A program made the position numbers and the translations under genes. The notes below the pieces were generated by a model. That model had not been told where the DNA came from, did not search any database, and saw nothing but the letters and a program-made list of their open reading frames with translations. Below are positions 51,651 to 63,500 of a stretch of 64,000 bases of DNA, piece by piece; the first letter of the stretch is position 1; every line of letters starts with the position of its first letter. This stretch comes from Moringa oleifera (taxonomy: Eukaryota; Streptophyta; Magnoliopsida; Brassicales; Moringaceae): contig JAJFZO010000287.1 in assembly GCA_021397835.1 (NCBI GenBank), forward strand, positions 1,552,501-1,616,500, given 5' to 3'.

Positions 51651-54600
51651 TCGCCTTGTCCTCAAGGTGAAAGTCAAGGTAGATGTTGCAGAAGTCTTAA
51701 AGTGGCTCCCATGTGGCATTTTCTAAGGAGTTGTCATTCCACTAAACTAAAACCTACTATTCAATGATGCCTTGTTTCAACACTTGCCGAGAAGACCAAA
51801 TAGTTATAAGAAAAGATAAAAGTTTATGATGTTTTATGTCATGTAGGAGTGGGTAAGATTCGATATTATCACAACTACGAAATGATTTTAGTAAAAAGAT
51901 ATGAAGTACTAAATGTATCATGAATTGATGAGGTAAATCTAACCAATACTGACTAGTCTGATGCATTTGAAGATAGAGAAGGGACCATAACACCTTTTAG
52001 CAAGTTTTTGGAAAGAACAATGAGCCACAAATAATTGGTGATAAAGTTGTAAATGAACCAACATTTTATCTTCAATGATGAATTCTAGTTCTCGACAATA
52101 ATTATTGTCTTTTTATTTCATTCGGTGTTGAGCTTAGCGAATATCAGTTTTTAAAGAGTGTAACAGAGCATTATGACTATGAAGAAGTTTATCGGGTGCT
52201 TAGATGAAAGTAAAAATCTTAAAATATAAAGGAATGATTGCAATAAATGGTCATACAGTGCCTTAAAGGGTGTCATTTTGATGCTATTATGATAATTAAA
52301 ATTGTAATAAAACTTTACCTAACCCAAATATGAAAACCATGCTCCATATTGATCATGAGTAAAATGCTCATAGACATTGTTCAAGTGCTCAGTTTACCAT
52401 CTTAAATTGGTTATCTGTTTGAGCATGGTATGCTGTGTTATGTTTCAAAGTTATTCTACTCAATTTTTTTAAAATTATAAAGAAATATGGGATTTTGATT
52501 AGAGATGAAGGAACTGGAAAGATCATGGAGTTTAACTAACTCTACCATATTCGCAAATAACTCTACAACTTTAGTTGCTATAAAATTAACAGATAAGGCT
52601 CCAAAGTGTGCTAACTTGGTAAAGTGATTGACAACTACTAGAATAGAAGTGAATTCAAGGAAGGAAGGTTCAATTATGATAAAATCCATCATAAGTTCAT
52701 CCTAGATAAATGATGGAGCTGGTAATGGTTAAAGTAAACCTGAAGGAGCTTGAGTGGAATACTTGGTTTGTTGATAATCTAAACATGCAGCAAAAAATTG
52801 CTCTATATCTCATTGTATATGAGGGAAAAAAGGGTAAGAAGCTGGATCAAAGTACATTAATATAAGAATAATCAGCCTTAGATGTAATATGCAATTCTTG
52901 TAAAAGAAACGACGTTTTCAAAATCAAATGAGGACTAATGTAATAATAATTCTTGAAGGGTAAGAGACCATAATTACTAGAATGAGCCCAAGAAAGTTAC
53001 CTTGCCAGTAATTGCTTATGAAGAGTAACTAAGTTAGTCAAGTGACTATTTTCTTTCAAAAATGTAACTAAAAAATTCGAGAAGGGTTTGCTGGCCAATA
53101 AAATGTGGTAACGATAAGTTTAGAAATAGCTATATTAGAGTCTTCATATACATGAGATGAAACATCAATAGCACCACTAGCCTTACGGGGTTTGTACTTA
53201 ATTCGAAAGTGATAATCCAACAATTTACGAAGATAACTTTATTGATATGGTGTTTGTGTAACTTGCTGCAATAATTCTTTAATGCTTTTATGGTCCATAT
53301 GAATGATAAAGAATCGACTTAGTAAATATTGTTGTCACTTTTGAAAAGACTCAATGATATCATGTAATTTTTTGATGTAGGTGAAGGTTGCTTGTAGTTT
53401 GGGATCCAATTTGCGACTAAAGTGTGAAATAAGATGAGCATCTCGCATGAGTATAGTCTTAATACCAACATTGAAAACATTGATTTCAATGATAAAATCT
53501 AAATCTAAATTGGATAAATGAAGCACTAAAGCAGCCAACATTACTTTTTTGAGAATGTCAATGGTTGATTAAGCTAAAAGTGACCATATAAACCTGAAGC
53601 AAATAAATAAGAAGGGTTATACTAGAAGTATAACCTCAAATGAATCAACAATAGTAGCTAGGAAGCCCCAAAAAACTACGATGGTGCGGGTTAATTAACG
53701 ATCGCATTTAACTTATGTGGATCAACCTTCAATCTTTGTGAAGTAACAATATGACCCAAATATTAAATAATTATTTTACCGAAAAAGTTGTTACAGAGCT
53801 TAACAAAGAATTTGTTAGACTGTAGTTATTCCAATACTTGAGTAAGGTGAGAAAGATTATTGATTTCATTAATACTATAAACAAATATATCATTAAAGAA
53901 AACAATAACAAACTTATGCAATTATGGAGTAAGCAAATGGTTCATAATGCCTTGAAATGTAAAAGAAGCATTTAAAAGGCCAAATGGCATCACAAGGAAT
54001 TCAAAATGATTATCATGTGTGCGAAAATGCAGTTATATAAATGCCTTGATCACTTACTCAAATTTGATCATAAACAACTTGTAGATCCAATTCACTAAAA
54101 CTTATAGCAGTTTTAAACCCATCCAATAATTCATCAATGGTATAAATAAAGAACTTATCTTTTACAGTCACTGCATTTGAGGCTTGATAATCTACACAGA
54201 ATTGATATAAGTCATCTTTCTTTTTAATAAGAAGAACCAGAGAAAAAAATAGTCTTTTGACTGGGTCATATAATACCTTGATTTAACATTTCTCAAATCA
54301 ATTTCTCTATTTTAGTTTTTTGAAAGTGAAAGTAATGATAAGGGTGAATGTTAACAAGAATGAAATTAAGTAATAATGTATCTTATGGTCAAATATACTA
54401 TAAAGAGGAAGGCTTTATGGTGGGAGAAATAAGGTGGCATACTTATGTAATAAGAAAGTAATGACCTGTGACCAATTAGGTGAAAAAAACTAAGTTATTG
54501 GTCTCTAAAGGAGTAGAATTACTCTTGGTGTTGGGAAGGTTATGTAAATCAAAGAAGTGGTGAACATCCTCACTGGTCATAAGAGTTTATAATTGAGTAA

Positions 54601-55031
54601 AAGAGATATGTCAAGGAGAAAAAGAGTGATCTCCTTTAAAAATATAGTGGAGCCATTCTTGATAAATTTCATAGTCAAAGTAACATAATCATGAGACACC
54701 TTACCTAATAATTATAGCCATTGAATATCCAAAACCACATCTGATCCTTTTATGGGTAATACATACAAATCAACCAGAAATTCATGGGTTGCATAGTCAA
54801 ACTTATCTGAGGATAAAAGAATTTACAGACGAGAAAATCATTGTTACTTATATAAACTTGAAATGTATTAGTGGATTATACCATCAAACGTAATCACTTA
54901 GTTATTAGAGATTTGATGAAATTGTGTGTGTTGCCATTGTCAATCAACACCTGAAAATTGTGCAAGCCAACTTGACTAAGCAGACAGAATGAGCATCTAT
55001 TAGCTTACTCAAACAAAATATTAAAGCTGTG

Positions 55032-55350
55032 AAAGGCACTCTTCGAGCTAGTGTCAACTCCAAAATTATAGAAGAAAGAAAGGAAGAAACAGAAGAAAGA
55101 TGGAGGAAAATAACTTCTTAATTCATTCAATCATGTTTTCATGCAACCAATAAATTATTTATACTCATTCTAATGTGCATGGTTCTGAAAAAACCAACAA
55201 CAATAATTTGTTACAAGCAAAAATTATTACGTAATCAACCAACCATGTTGGCTTTTTCTTAGAATGATTGGATCTTTTATTACTATGAGTTTAATCTTGC
55301 TTTTTTGATTGAGTGCCTCCATTCGATGTCTAGATGAAGTTATATCATTG
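55032..55350 (-). repeat. Direct repeat / probable 5' LTR of the gypsy element
   Basis: The second copy of the repeat at 51286-51650, again with 'gcctttca' at its low-coordinate end and again with a pol-tail-like frame (KKPTWLVDYV). No primer binding site is recognisable after it. Confidence 0.55.
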
Positions 55351-57350
55351 ACTTTGGAGCTCAACTCTTTGGTTTTTATTATGTAGCTTAAAGAATTTGA
55401 AAACTTTATTTTGCTCGATGCCTAAATCATTTCTTTGTGGGGGAGCTTTAATCACCACAGATATCATCGGTCTTAGAAAACACTTACTTATTGGGAAATT
55501 GCTCAATAGTTTTACGTTCTGTAATGACTTGTCTCTCGGTGATTATCGGTTCGTAGTTATCAGTAGGGATGCGATCTTGCAGTGGAATGCGTTGACTTAC
55601 TAAAAGTTGTTCATGGGCTGAGGCATGGATATTTGTTTGATTGGGTCTTTCATGGTATTCTTTATGAGTTATGTTTAGCTTCATTAACAGTAGCTAATTG
55701 GATCCAGTTGGTTTTCTGCTCAGAAACTGCTGTTACAATGAAAAGGGTTCTGGTTTTTTTTTTTTTAGTTTTAAACTGAATAATAATATATAGTCATAGG
55801 TTTATTAATCAAAAGAGGTTAAATTGTTAAAGGTAACACCTTCACAAAATCAGACACTGGCCTTTGAAAATTGTAGTTCTTGCCTATTAGTTTTAGTGAC
55901 CAACAAATTTTGATGAAGAAAACAGAGTACAAGCTATTTTTACAAAATTATTTTCTTTTATAAACCCATCATTGGATTTTGCCTAACTTTAACAATTTGC
56001 AGAAAGGGAAAGAGTACATAAGGTGAAAAAGTTAATAAAAATAAAGAAAAAGACGATGGTGATGATGAAGGGCTTCCACTTGGGTGGCAATCAATCCTTT
56101 ATCCTTCAACACCATAACAATTGCTTCCTTTTGGTAAGTCGCCTGTTTTTTTGCAATAGTTATATACAATGACGATGTTAATGATGTGGATTGATAATTT
56201 CTATGTACTTATAATGAAATATTTATTAATCGAGGTAATGGAGACTTCTTTTACATTTAAGTATTTCAATAAAACAAATAGTAAAAACCCATTTGCTTAT
56301 AATAGCTCATTTTAGTTGTTTTTTATGAATGGGTTGCTTTTGATCACATAGTTCCTTAATACATTGGACCTTATTAGGTTCTTATTATGATTGATGGGAA
56401 TTTTTTAGATGGATATATGGATTTTTAGGAACAAGAATAACCTAGGAAAGGTAGTTTAGAACCATCAAGAGGAAAGAAAATGGAGTAAGAAAGAGAAAGA
56501 GAAATGAAGAAAAAATAACAATATTTTTTGAAATCTTGTCATTATCCTTTGTTAAAGTTTAATTAACGTTAAGATCATAATTAAATATTAAATATTAAAG
56601 TTTGATTTGTCATTCAAAATAAATATTAAAATTTTATATAATTTTTTCCTTAAAATGAATATAAAATTTCATTAAAAGTGAAATACATATAATAATATAA
56701 CAAAATATAATATAACATAAAATAATATAATGTTTTATAAATTATTAAAAAATAAAATTTATATAATTAACATAAATATTTAAAAATAAAACACTTGAAA
56801 TTAAGTATTGCAAATTAAAAAATTTATATATTAGATAAGAATTATTAAATTATAAAACAAATATCATTTAAAACTTTAAAAATATTATTTTTTATAATTG
56901 TTTACTTTAAAACAACTCAGAATATGACAAAAAATATTCAAATTATTTTTTTAAAAAAAATTTAAAAATTAGAGATATTTGAATTAAGAATTTTCTATTA
57001 TAAATTTTAATTTAAACTTTTATAAATATAAAAATATATAAACCACTATCATAAAAAGTAAAAAATTTAAAACATTAGAAATATTTTAAAAAAATTTACT
57101 ATAAAATATTTAAAAAATTTATGATAAATAATTTATGAGTTAAAATTATGCAAAATTAACTTTTTGATTTGAAATGTAAAATTTATTTAAATTATTTTTA
57201 AATATTTTAATAATAAAAATATATTTAATTTGATTATATTAATTTAAATTAAATTTAAGTTAAATTATTTTTTATTCATCAAAATTTATTTAAAAATATT
57301 TAAAAATTTAAAATAAAAAAATATTTTCCAACGGCAAATTAACATTTATG
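55351..57350. other. Intergenic DNA, AT-rich from about 56500
   Basis: Frames at 55397-55603 (+) and 55484-55684 (-) overlap on opposite strands without family resemblance. From about 56870 to 57310 the sequence belongs to the dispersed AT-rich family also seen at about 5.2-5.6 kb and 16-17.2 kb, in the same orientation. No gene is called. Confidence 0.5.
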
Positions 57351-57589
57351 GTTAGTCAGTTCAATCTGGGCCTGCCCTTCCCAGCCTAGAAAATATGGGT
57401 CGGGCAGTAATTGCTCAATCCATGTGGCAGTAATCCAACTACGCTTCTGAACTCTGAACTCTCCCTCCCTCCCGCTCGATTCTTCTCTAATCGGCTGGAA
57501 CTAGGGTTTAGGGGTTTAATCTACTGCTCCTTTGCAATTTAGTCCTATTCCTGGACCTAGGATTAGGTTTTAGGGTTTCATTTTCGAAG
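57351..57589 (+). promoter_or_regulatory. Proximal promoter and leader of FY
   Basis: GC rises sharply. A TGGGCC site-II-like element lies at 57367-57372, a TAGGGTTT telo-box-like word at 57502-57509, and another TTAGGGTTTC near 57571. A CT-rich patch (about 57460-57490) precedes the start codon. Site II plus telo-box is the pattern of broadly expressed plant genes. Confidence 0.45.
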
Positions 57590-60500
57590 ATGATGTACGG
57601 TGATCCGCAACAGCAACAGCAACAGCAGCAGCCGCAACCTGGTGGTGGTGGTGACTTCCATAGAGGCCCGCCACCACCACCTCCGCCAATGATGCGACAG
57701 TCCTCTGCCTCTTCCACTACCCTAAATCCAGACTATCACCACCCTCCCGGCCCTGCGCCTCCCCATCCTTACGACAGTAATGTTTTGGATTTCCATTTAC
57801 GTGTACATGAAACATACGTAACCTTAGTGTGCCTAAGTGGTTGTGTGTAAATTCTTTCATTTCTGATTGTAAGTGATTGCTCTGGAATTTTTGGAAAAGG
57901 AGTGAAGCTAAGATTGAGTACTTGCTTTTTCAGAAATCTGACTAAAATGCAGAATCAAAAGATGATATTTTTTTTTTGGGTAAAAATGACGTTTAATATT
58001 TGATAAATAGTGTCTTCTTGGTAAAGTGTGTGAGGAGAAACTTGCAACTGGTGTACTTTGTAGCAGACTAGAGACTGAAGTAAATGACATCACAGTAGAC
58101 AACTATTTCTTCTTGGTTGGACTATTATTATTACCCTTGTGGCTTAAAACTAAAAATTTGCACTTGCAGCTCTTTTGGCTTTATATGCCGAGGTTAATTT
58201 AATTGCCAGATAGGTGGAACTATCTATGATCATTTTGATAGCTAAAATGGTGAGAATTTATGAAATAATCCATATGATTCGAGAGAAAATTAATCAAGAC
58301 TTGGCATCGTTTCTTTTTTTTGGTTAGTTATCTTTTGCTAATTCTTTTCACGGGGTTGTTAGATAATTGTTTTGTAGGTACATGATCATAGTTGCCATGG
58401 TTATGCATTGCTATGAAAATTTTTGTGCAGTGGTATGATATGTAGTTTGATTGAAATTTTACTGGTCTTGGTTATGAGTTCTTTTTTCTAATGGTATCCC
58501 TTGTGTTTGGAAAAAAAACAATTGATCTTGCAGCTCATGGTGACAATTTTGCGGCAAAAAGAATGAGAAAGCTTACGCAAAGGAGGGCAGTGGATTATAC
58601 AAGCACAGTTGTAAGATATATGCAGGTAATATTTCTCTCTATTGTCTTCATATATTTCCTGATGTTGCTTGTAATTGTTTTTTCAATGAGATTGAAGAGC
58701 ATATTTGTTGAAGTCATACACTTTGGTTGTGGAGCCTCTACTACCACTTCTTCTTCCTTGTAAATTGTAACTTTGCCCTTTGTTTCCTAAATTTTTGCAT
58801 GGTGCTTACATGATGATGTTAAGTGTCATTTAGAAATGTTTTGTCTCATTGGTGTATTTATTTGGTCCTGTTTGCTAAAGTGTTCACATTATTTCAGTCT
58901 TGTTCGGTTTCTTTCATCTGGACTAAGTTATGTTTTCAGTGCTATAGTGGTCCTGGTTGAACGTGTTTGTACCCTTGTATATTTTTATTGGGCAACCAAC
59001 ACTAGAAATGGGTTCTATCCTTGTGTGGTGCATGCCTTTCAATGTAGGGATCACCAGTCTAGACTAGTTAAATGTTATTTGGTGTGTTAAGCTGCATATA
59101 TTCTGTTTGTTGGGATGACCTCATTAGCCACCATTGTATATCATGTTATGCTTGTTTCTTTCACAACAGACCAGAACATGCCTTAGTATGATGCTGCGTA
59201 CAGTATCTAGTATTACCTTGGCTTGTGTTTCTTCAACATTAAATAGGCATGAAAAGGTTAAGATGATTGCCTTTTCTATCAAACAGCAAAATGAAAATTC
59301 AGATGATTCTCTCCTAGTTTCTTTGCTGTCAGTAACTGTCTTAAAAACCTTTTGCATAACTATAAGTACATAGTTATTTCTAGCAGCCAGGAAGTATATG
59401 TGCTGCTTCCTGTTCATTCCAATCTATCTATGTTTATTTTTATCCGGAGACCATCACACTTTTCTGAGGAAGCTGGTCTCGTTTATCTTGTCTTGCAAAT
59501 CTAGGAAGTTTGAGCTGCTTATATATGTGTTTCGACAGATTAGAATGTGGCAGCGGGACTCAAGGGACAGGACTGCATTGCAACCTACCCCAGCAGCAGC
59601 TGTAGATGTTAGTGAACATTGTTTATCTATGTTTTCTTTTCTTCAAACGTAAAATATAAGATAGGAAAATAAACCTCTTTACTACTTTCTATGAACTTTG
59701 TATGCAAATATTTGTCTTGTGTTGATCAATGGTGCAGATGTTGCCAACAGTTGCCTATTCAGATAATCCTTCCACAAGCTTTGCTGCAAAATTTGTTCAT
59801 ACATCTCTAAACAAAAACCGTTGTTCAATCAATCGCGTTCTGGTAAGTTAGAGGACTGTACATCTTTTCGTGATTGCAATACTTAGCCTATGAACTTCTT
59901 CTTTAGTTTCTCTGCTCTTACCTCCAGGATTCTACTATCGTCATGTGTGCATTTATGTTTCTGTTGGAACTTGTAGTTGGTATGTTATTGGTAAGGAATG
60001 TTATATTTTGTGTGGTTTGACATTCAGCTGTAGGTTCGATTCCAGCTGTTAGAGCTGTTTATTTGCCAACGGATGAGAGAAGCATGAGTTTTGGCCTCTG
60101 TATGGTATCCCAATTCAACTAGAAGGCTTTATAACTGACTTTTTCGATGCCATGAATACCTAACAAGTATACAAGTCAGTAATAGCTAAGATAGACTTGC
60201 TCTTGATAGCTGCAAGTTTGATCAAGATATGTTCCCTTACACAAGGTTTCATCACTTGTGATCAACATGGCAAAATGAAAAAGTTGCTTGGAAGTGTCCA
60301 AGTTGGATGTTTCTCCTATGCTATCAAATTTACTTTCCATATTGATGTGTTTTATATTTCTTTACCTGCTAGATATGAAGAAAATAGGGAAACTAATACA
60401 AATTGGAACAATTAAGCTCATCAAATAATCTTAATCTAATCAATGTTCATTTCTTCCTATCTGCTTCTGAGATGATTGGTTTACTATTTAGATTCATCGG

Positions 60501-63500
60501 GTCAGAGGACCTATAAAGTATGTCTTTTTTCCTTTTTCTTTTACAAAAATTTGTGTTATATCTTGTTTTGTTTTGGTTGATTTTGGGTGAGATGAGTTAG
60601 ATGGTATCCTTATGTTCTTTGCATATGTTACAATTATGCTTTTGTGACTGTTATTGTTCTGAGGTACCATTATGACACTTTAATTTGGTTTTTTAAAGAA
60701 TTCTACTGGCCATCTGAGTATAAAAGTTTTTCCCCCTTAGAGAGATCTTCTTACTCTTTTTTCTATTCCTCTGATGTGCACTGACCCTTTTCTTTGTTCT
60801 TAGTGGACTCCCACAGGGAGACGTCTTATCACAGGCTCCCAAAGTGGGGAATTTACCCTCTGGAATGGACAATCATTTAATTTTGAGATGATTCTTCAGG
60901 TGTGTGATGGTAACTAGTGAGCCCCTTTTTCAATTGAGATAGAATCCATATCGATGGCTCCTGAATTTTCTCCTTTTTATCCCATTTAAATGTGCAGGCT
61001 CATGATCAAGCAATAAGGTCCATGGTATGGAGCCACAATGACAACTGGATGGTGTCTGGTGATGATGGCGGTTCGATAAAGTAATAATATCTCTTAATTA
61101 ACTCTTGGTGCTGTGTCGCCTTATTCCTATCATGTTATTCATAAATATTGTTCAATAGGATATTCTGTGCTGATGTGAATACATGTTTGGGTGGCATCTT
61201 TAGGTATTGGCAGAACAACATGAACAATGTTAAGGCCAATAAATCTGCTCATAAAGAGTCAGTCCGTGATTTAAGGTAGTTATTTACTCTTCTGTTTACT
61301 GTGAACATTTTTATGCGGAGCCAATAAAGTTGAACTTTTTTGAACAGCTTCTGTAGGACAGATTTGAAGTTCTGTTCCTGCTCTGATGATACTACTGTTA
61401 AAGTTTGGGACTTTGCTCGGTGCCAAGAAGAGCGATCATTAACTGGTAATGTGCTTTCACTGGACTATGAAAACTTTCCATTGCTCTTGTTTGGGTATCT
61501 TCCCGGGTTTAATTGAAATTTGTTGAGATGTCGTTTCTCTGGCATCATCCTTCTATTTCAGTGTCTTTGTTTGCTTATTTAAAAAGGTGCCATCAATATT
61601 GGGCTTTCTTTAGTAACTTGTTTGCAGTGTAGATATGGTGTGTTTGCCTCAAATAATATGGTGCTCTCAAATTTTACTTGGTTTTCTTCCAAAAGCTTCA
61701 TTTTATGATCAGCTAGCTCTGATCAATTAATGCTGTGCTTTCTTTAAAAATAACCCTTTGTTCTCTTTTGTTGTTTTGGTGTTTTGTACCATCACTAATG
61801 GCATGTTTGGTTCATGGAACAGAATAGAGAAGGAATAAAAAATGTATTCTTTGGGAATAGAAAAAAATAAGTATTATTATGTTTGGTCTATTGGAATTGA
61901 ATAGAGTATAAATTCATTTTCATGTGTTTGGCTCATTAAAGAATAAGGTAAGAAAGTAATTGAAGTAAGTTTAAAAGATTAGTATATCTTTCAACTAAAT
62001 TAATTATAATTTAATTAATTTTTATTAAAATAATATTAATTAATAAATATTTTATAATAATAAATTATTATAAAAATAATATTAACTAAATAATATATTA
62101 ACAATTATTTTTATTTTTAAATATTAATATTATAAAATTAAAATTAAAATTAATTAATATTTTAATAAAAGTAATATTTTTTACTTTTTTCTTTTTTTGG
62201 TAAATTATTTAAAAAATAAAAAATGTTATTATTATAAAAATAATATTAACAAAATAATATATTAATAATTATTTTTTATTTTTAAATATTAATATTATAA
62301 AATTAAATTTAATATTAATTAATGTTTTAATAATAATAATATTTTTAATTTTTGGTAAATTAGTTAAAAAATAAAAATAAAGTTATTATATGTATATAAT
62401 AGTAATTTAAAAATTTTATCAAGGGTATGTTGGGAATAAAAAAATATAGCAATTCCTTGTTTTCATGGAATAACTATTCCGAGGGTTCACTTCGGAATAG
62501 TTATTCCGGGTTTTCAAAGAATAGAAATTCCTTAAATGAACCAAACATTGGAAAAGCAATTCCGTACGGAATAAATTAAAAAAAAAAAGGGTATTCTTGC
62601 CAACCAAACATGCTGTAAAAGGGCAGCTATTGAGTTTTGTGGCTTTGCCAAATGCTGCTTGGCACAACATTTTTTTCCTCTGTAAGACTGTACAACAGTT
62701 GCTGAAATTGAAAGAAACTACTGTATTTTCCCACACTAGAGTTTTCCCTACTCCCCCATGCAAGTCTAATGCATGTTCTCCCCGGTGGGTGGGGGGAAAC
62801 GAATAAAAGAGCTTTTGAAGGGAGGGAAACCCCCCTTAGTGTAGTAAGGAATAGATGGATTCATATTCAAATGTTGTGGGCAATGGGAGATTATTTTGTA
62901 AATGAAGAGGACCTTGTAGAGTTTATAGATGTCCTTGCTTCTGGATGGGATTTATCTCATTCTATGTATATGGTGCCTATAGCTAATGTAATATTTTACT
63001 CTGCTTCTGATAAAAAAAGGGGTGGGTAGGGGGGGAGAATGGGAAAGAAGAGCCTTTCTTAACAGTACCTAGAAGACTATGTGTCTTTGTGACCTAGTGT
63101 TGTCAAGTTGCTTGCCAAGTGACTTCTGAACTCCATGTTCAAGGTTTGGGAAGTCGAACAACTGAGTGGGAAAGGTAGTTGGGCTTCTTACTTCTTTAAG
63201 ATATCACCATTGTCGAAGTTGTGCATAAATAGGTTCAGAGACTTGTTCAAGCAGTCTTTTTCCTCCATTGGACTTTTTTTGGGGGGGGGCGGGGAGGATA
63301 ATTTGAATGGGCATAAGGAAGCTTTTGTGGTTACTTGTAGATTGACTATTTTTGGAATATTATCTTGCTTAATACAAAGTAGAAATTTATCTTTTCTTGT
63401 TTACTGTTGTCATATGTAGTCCACAAGCTTTTTAGATAATGGTTTGGTTGCTCTCTTCCATAGGTTTTTTTTTTTTAAAAAAAATTGTGGCGCACATGTA

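Larger units (their letters stand above)
51286..55350 (-). mobile_element. Decayed chromodomain-type Ty3/gypsy retrotransposon
   Basis: Minus-strand pol pieces occur in the order of Ty3/gypsy elements: aspartic protease remnant (about 54980-54900, VLIDNGNTHNF where D-S/T-G is expected), reverse transcriptase (about 54260-54110 with FCVDYQASNAVTV and IDELLDG, and 53925-53880 with VFFNDIFVYS), RNase H/connection (53541-53335), integrase core (52692-52456, MMDFII, ILVVVNHFTKLAHF) and a chromodomain-like end (about 51760-51640, WNDNSLENATWE and HLEDKAISQ). Putting the integrase after RNase H and adding a chromodomain marks a chromovirus. Stops, frameshifts and active-site changes show it is dead. 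No gag was found. Direct repeats at both sides may be its LTRs. Confidence 0.8.

Noticed and set aside
56040..56110. Plus-strand piece reading GDDEGLPLGWQS, reminiscent of a WW-type or similar small domain
   Set aside because: The frame closes quickly and no neighbouring exon or conserved continuation was found; too short to support.
60022..60036. tRNA B-box-like 'ggttcgattcc'
   Set aside because: No A box, acceptor stem or anticodon arm can be formed upstream; it lies in an FY intron.
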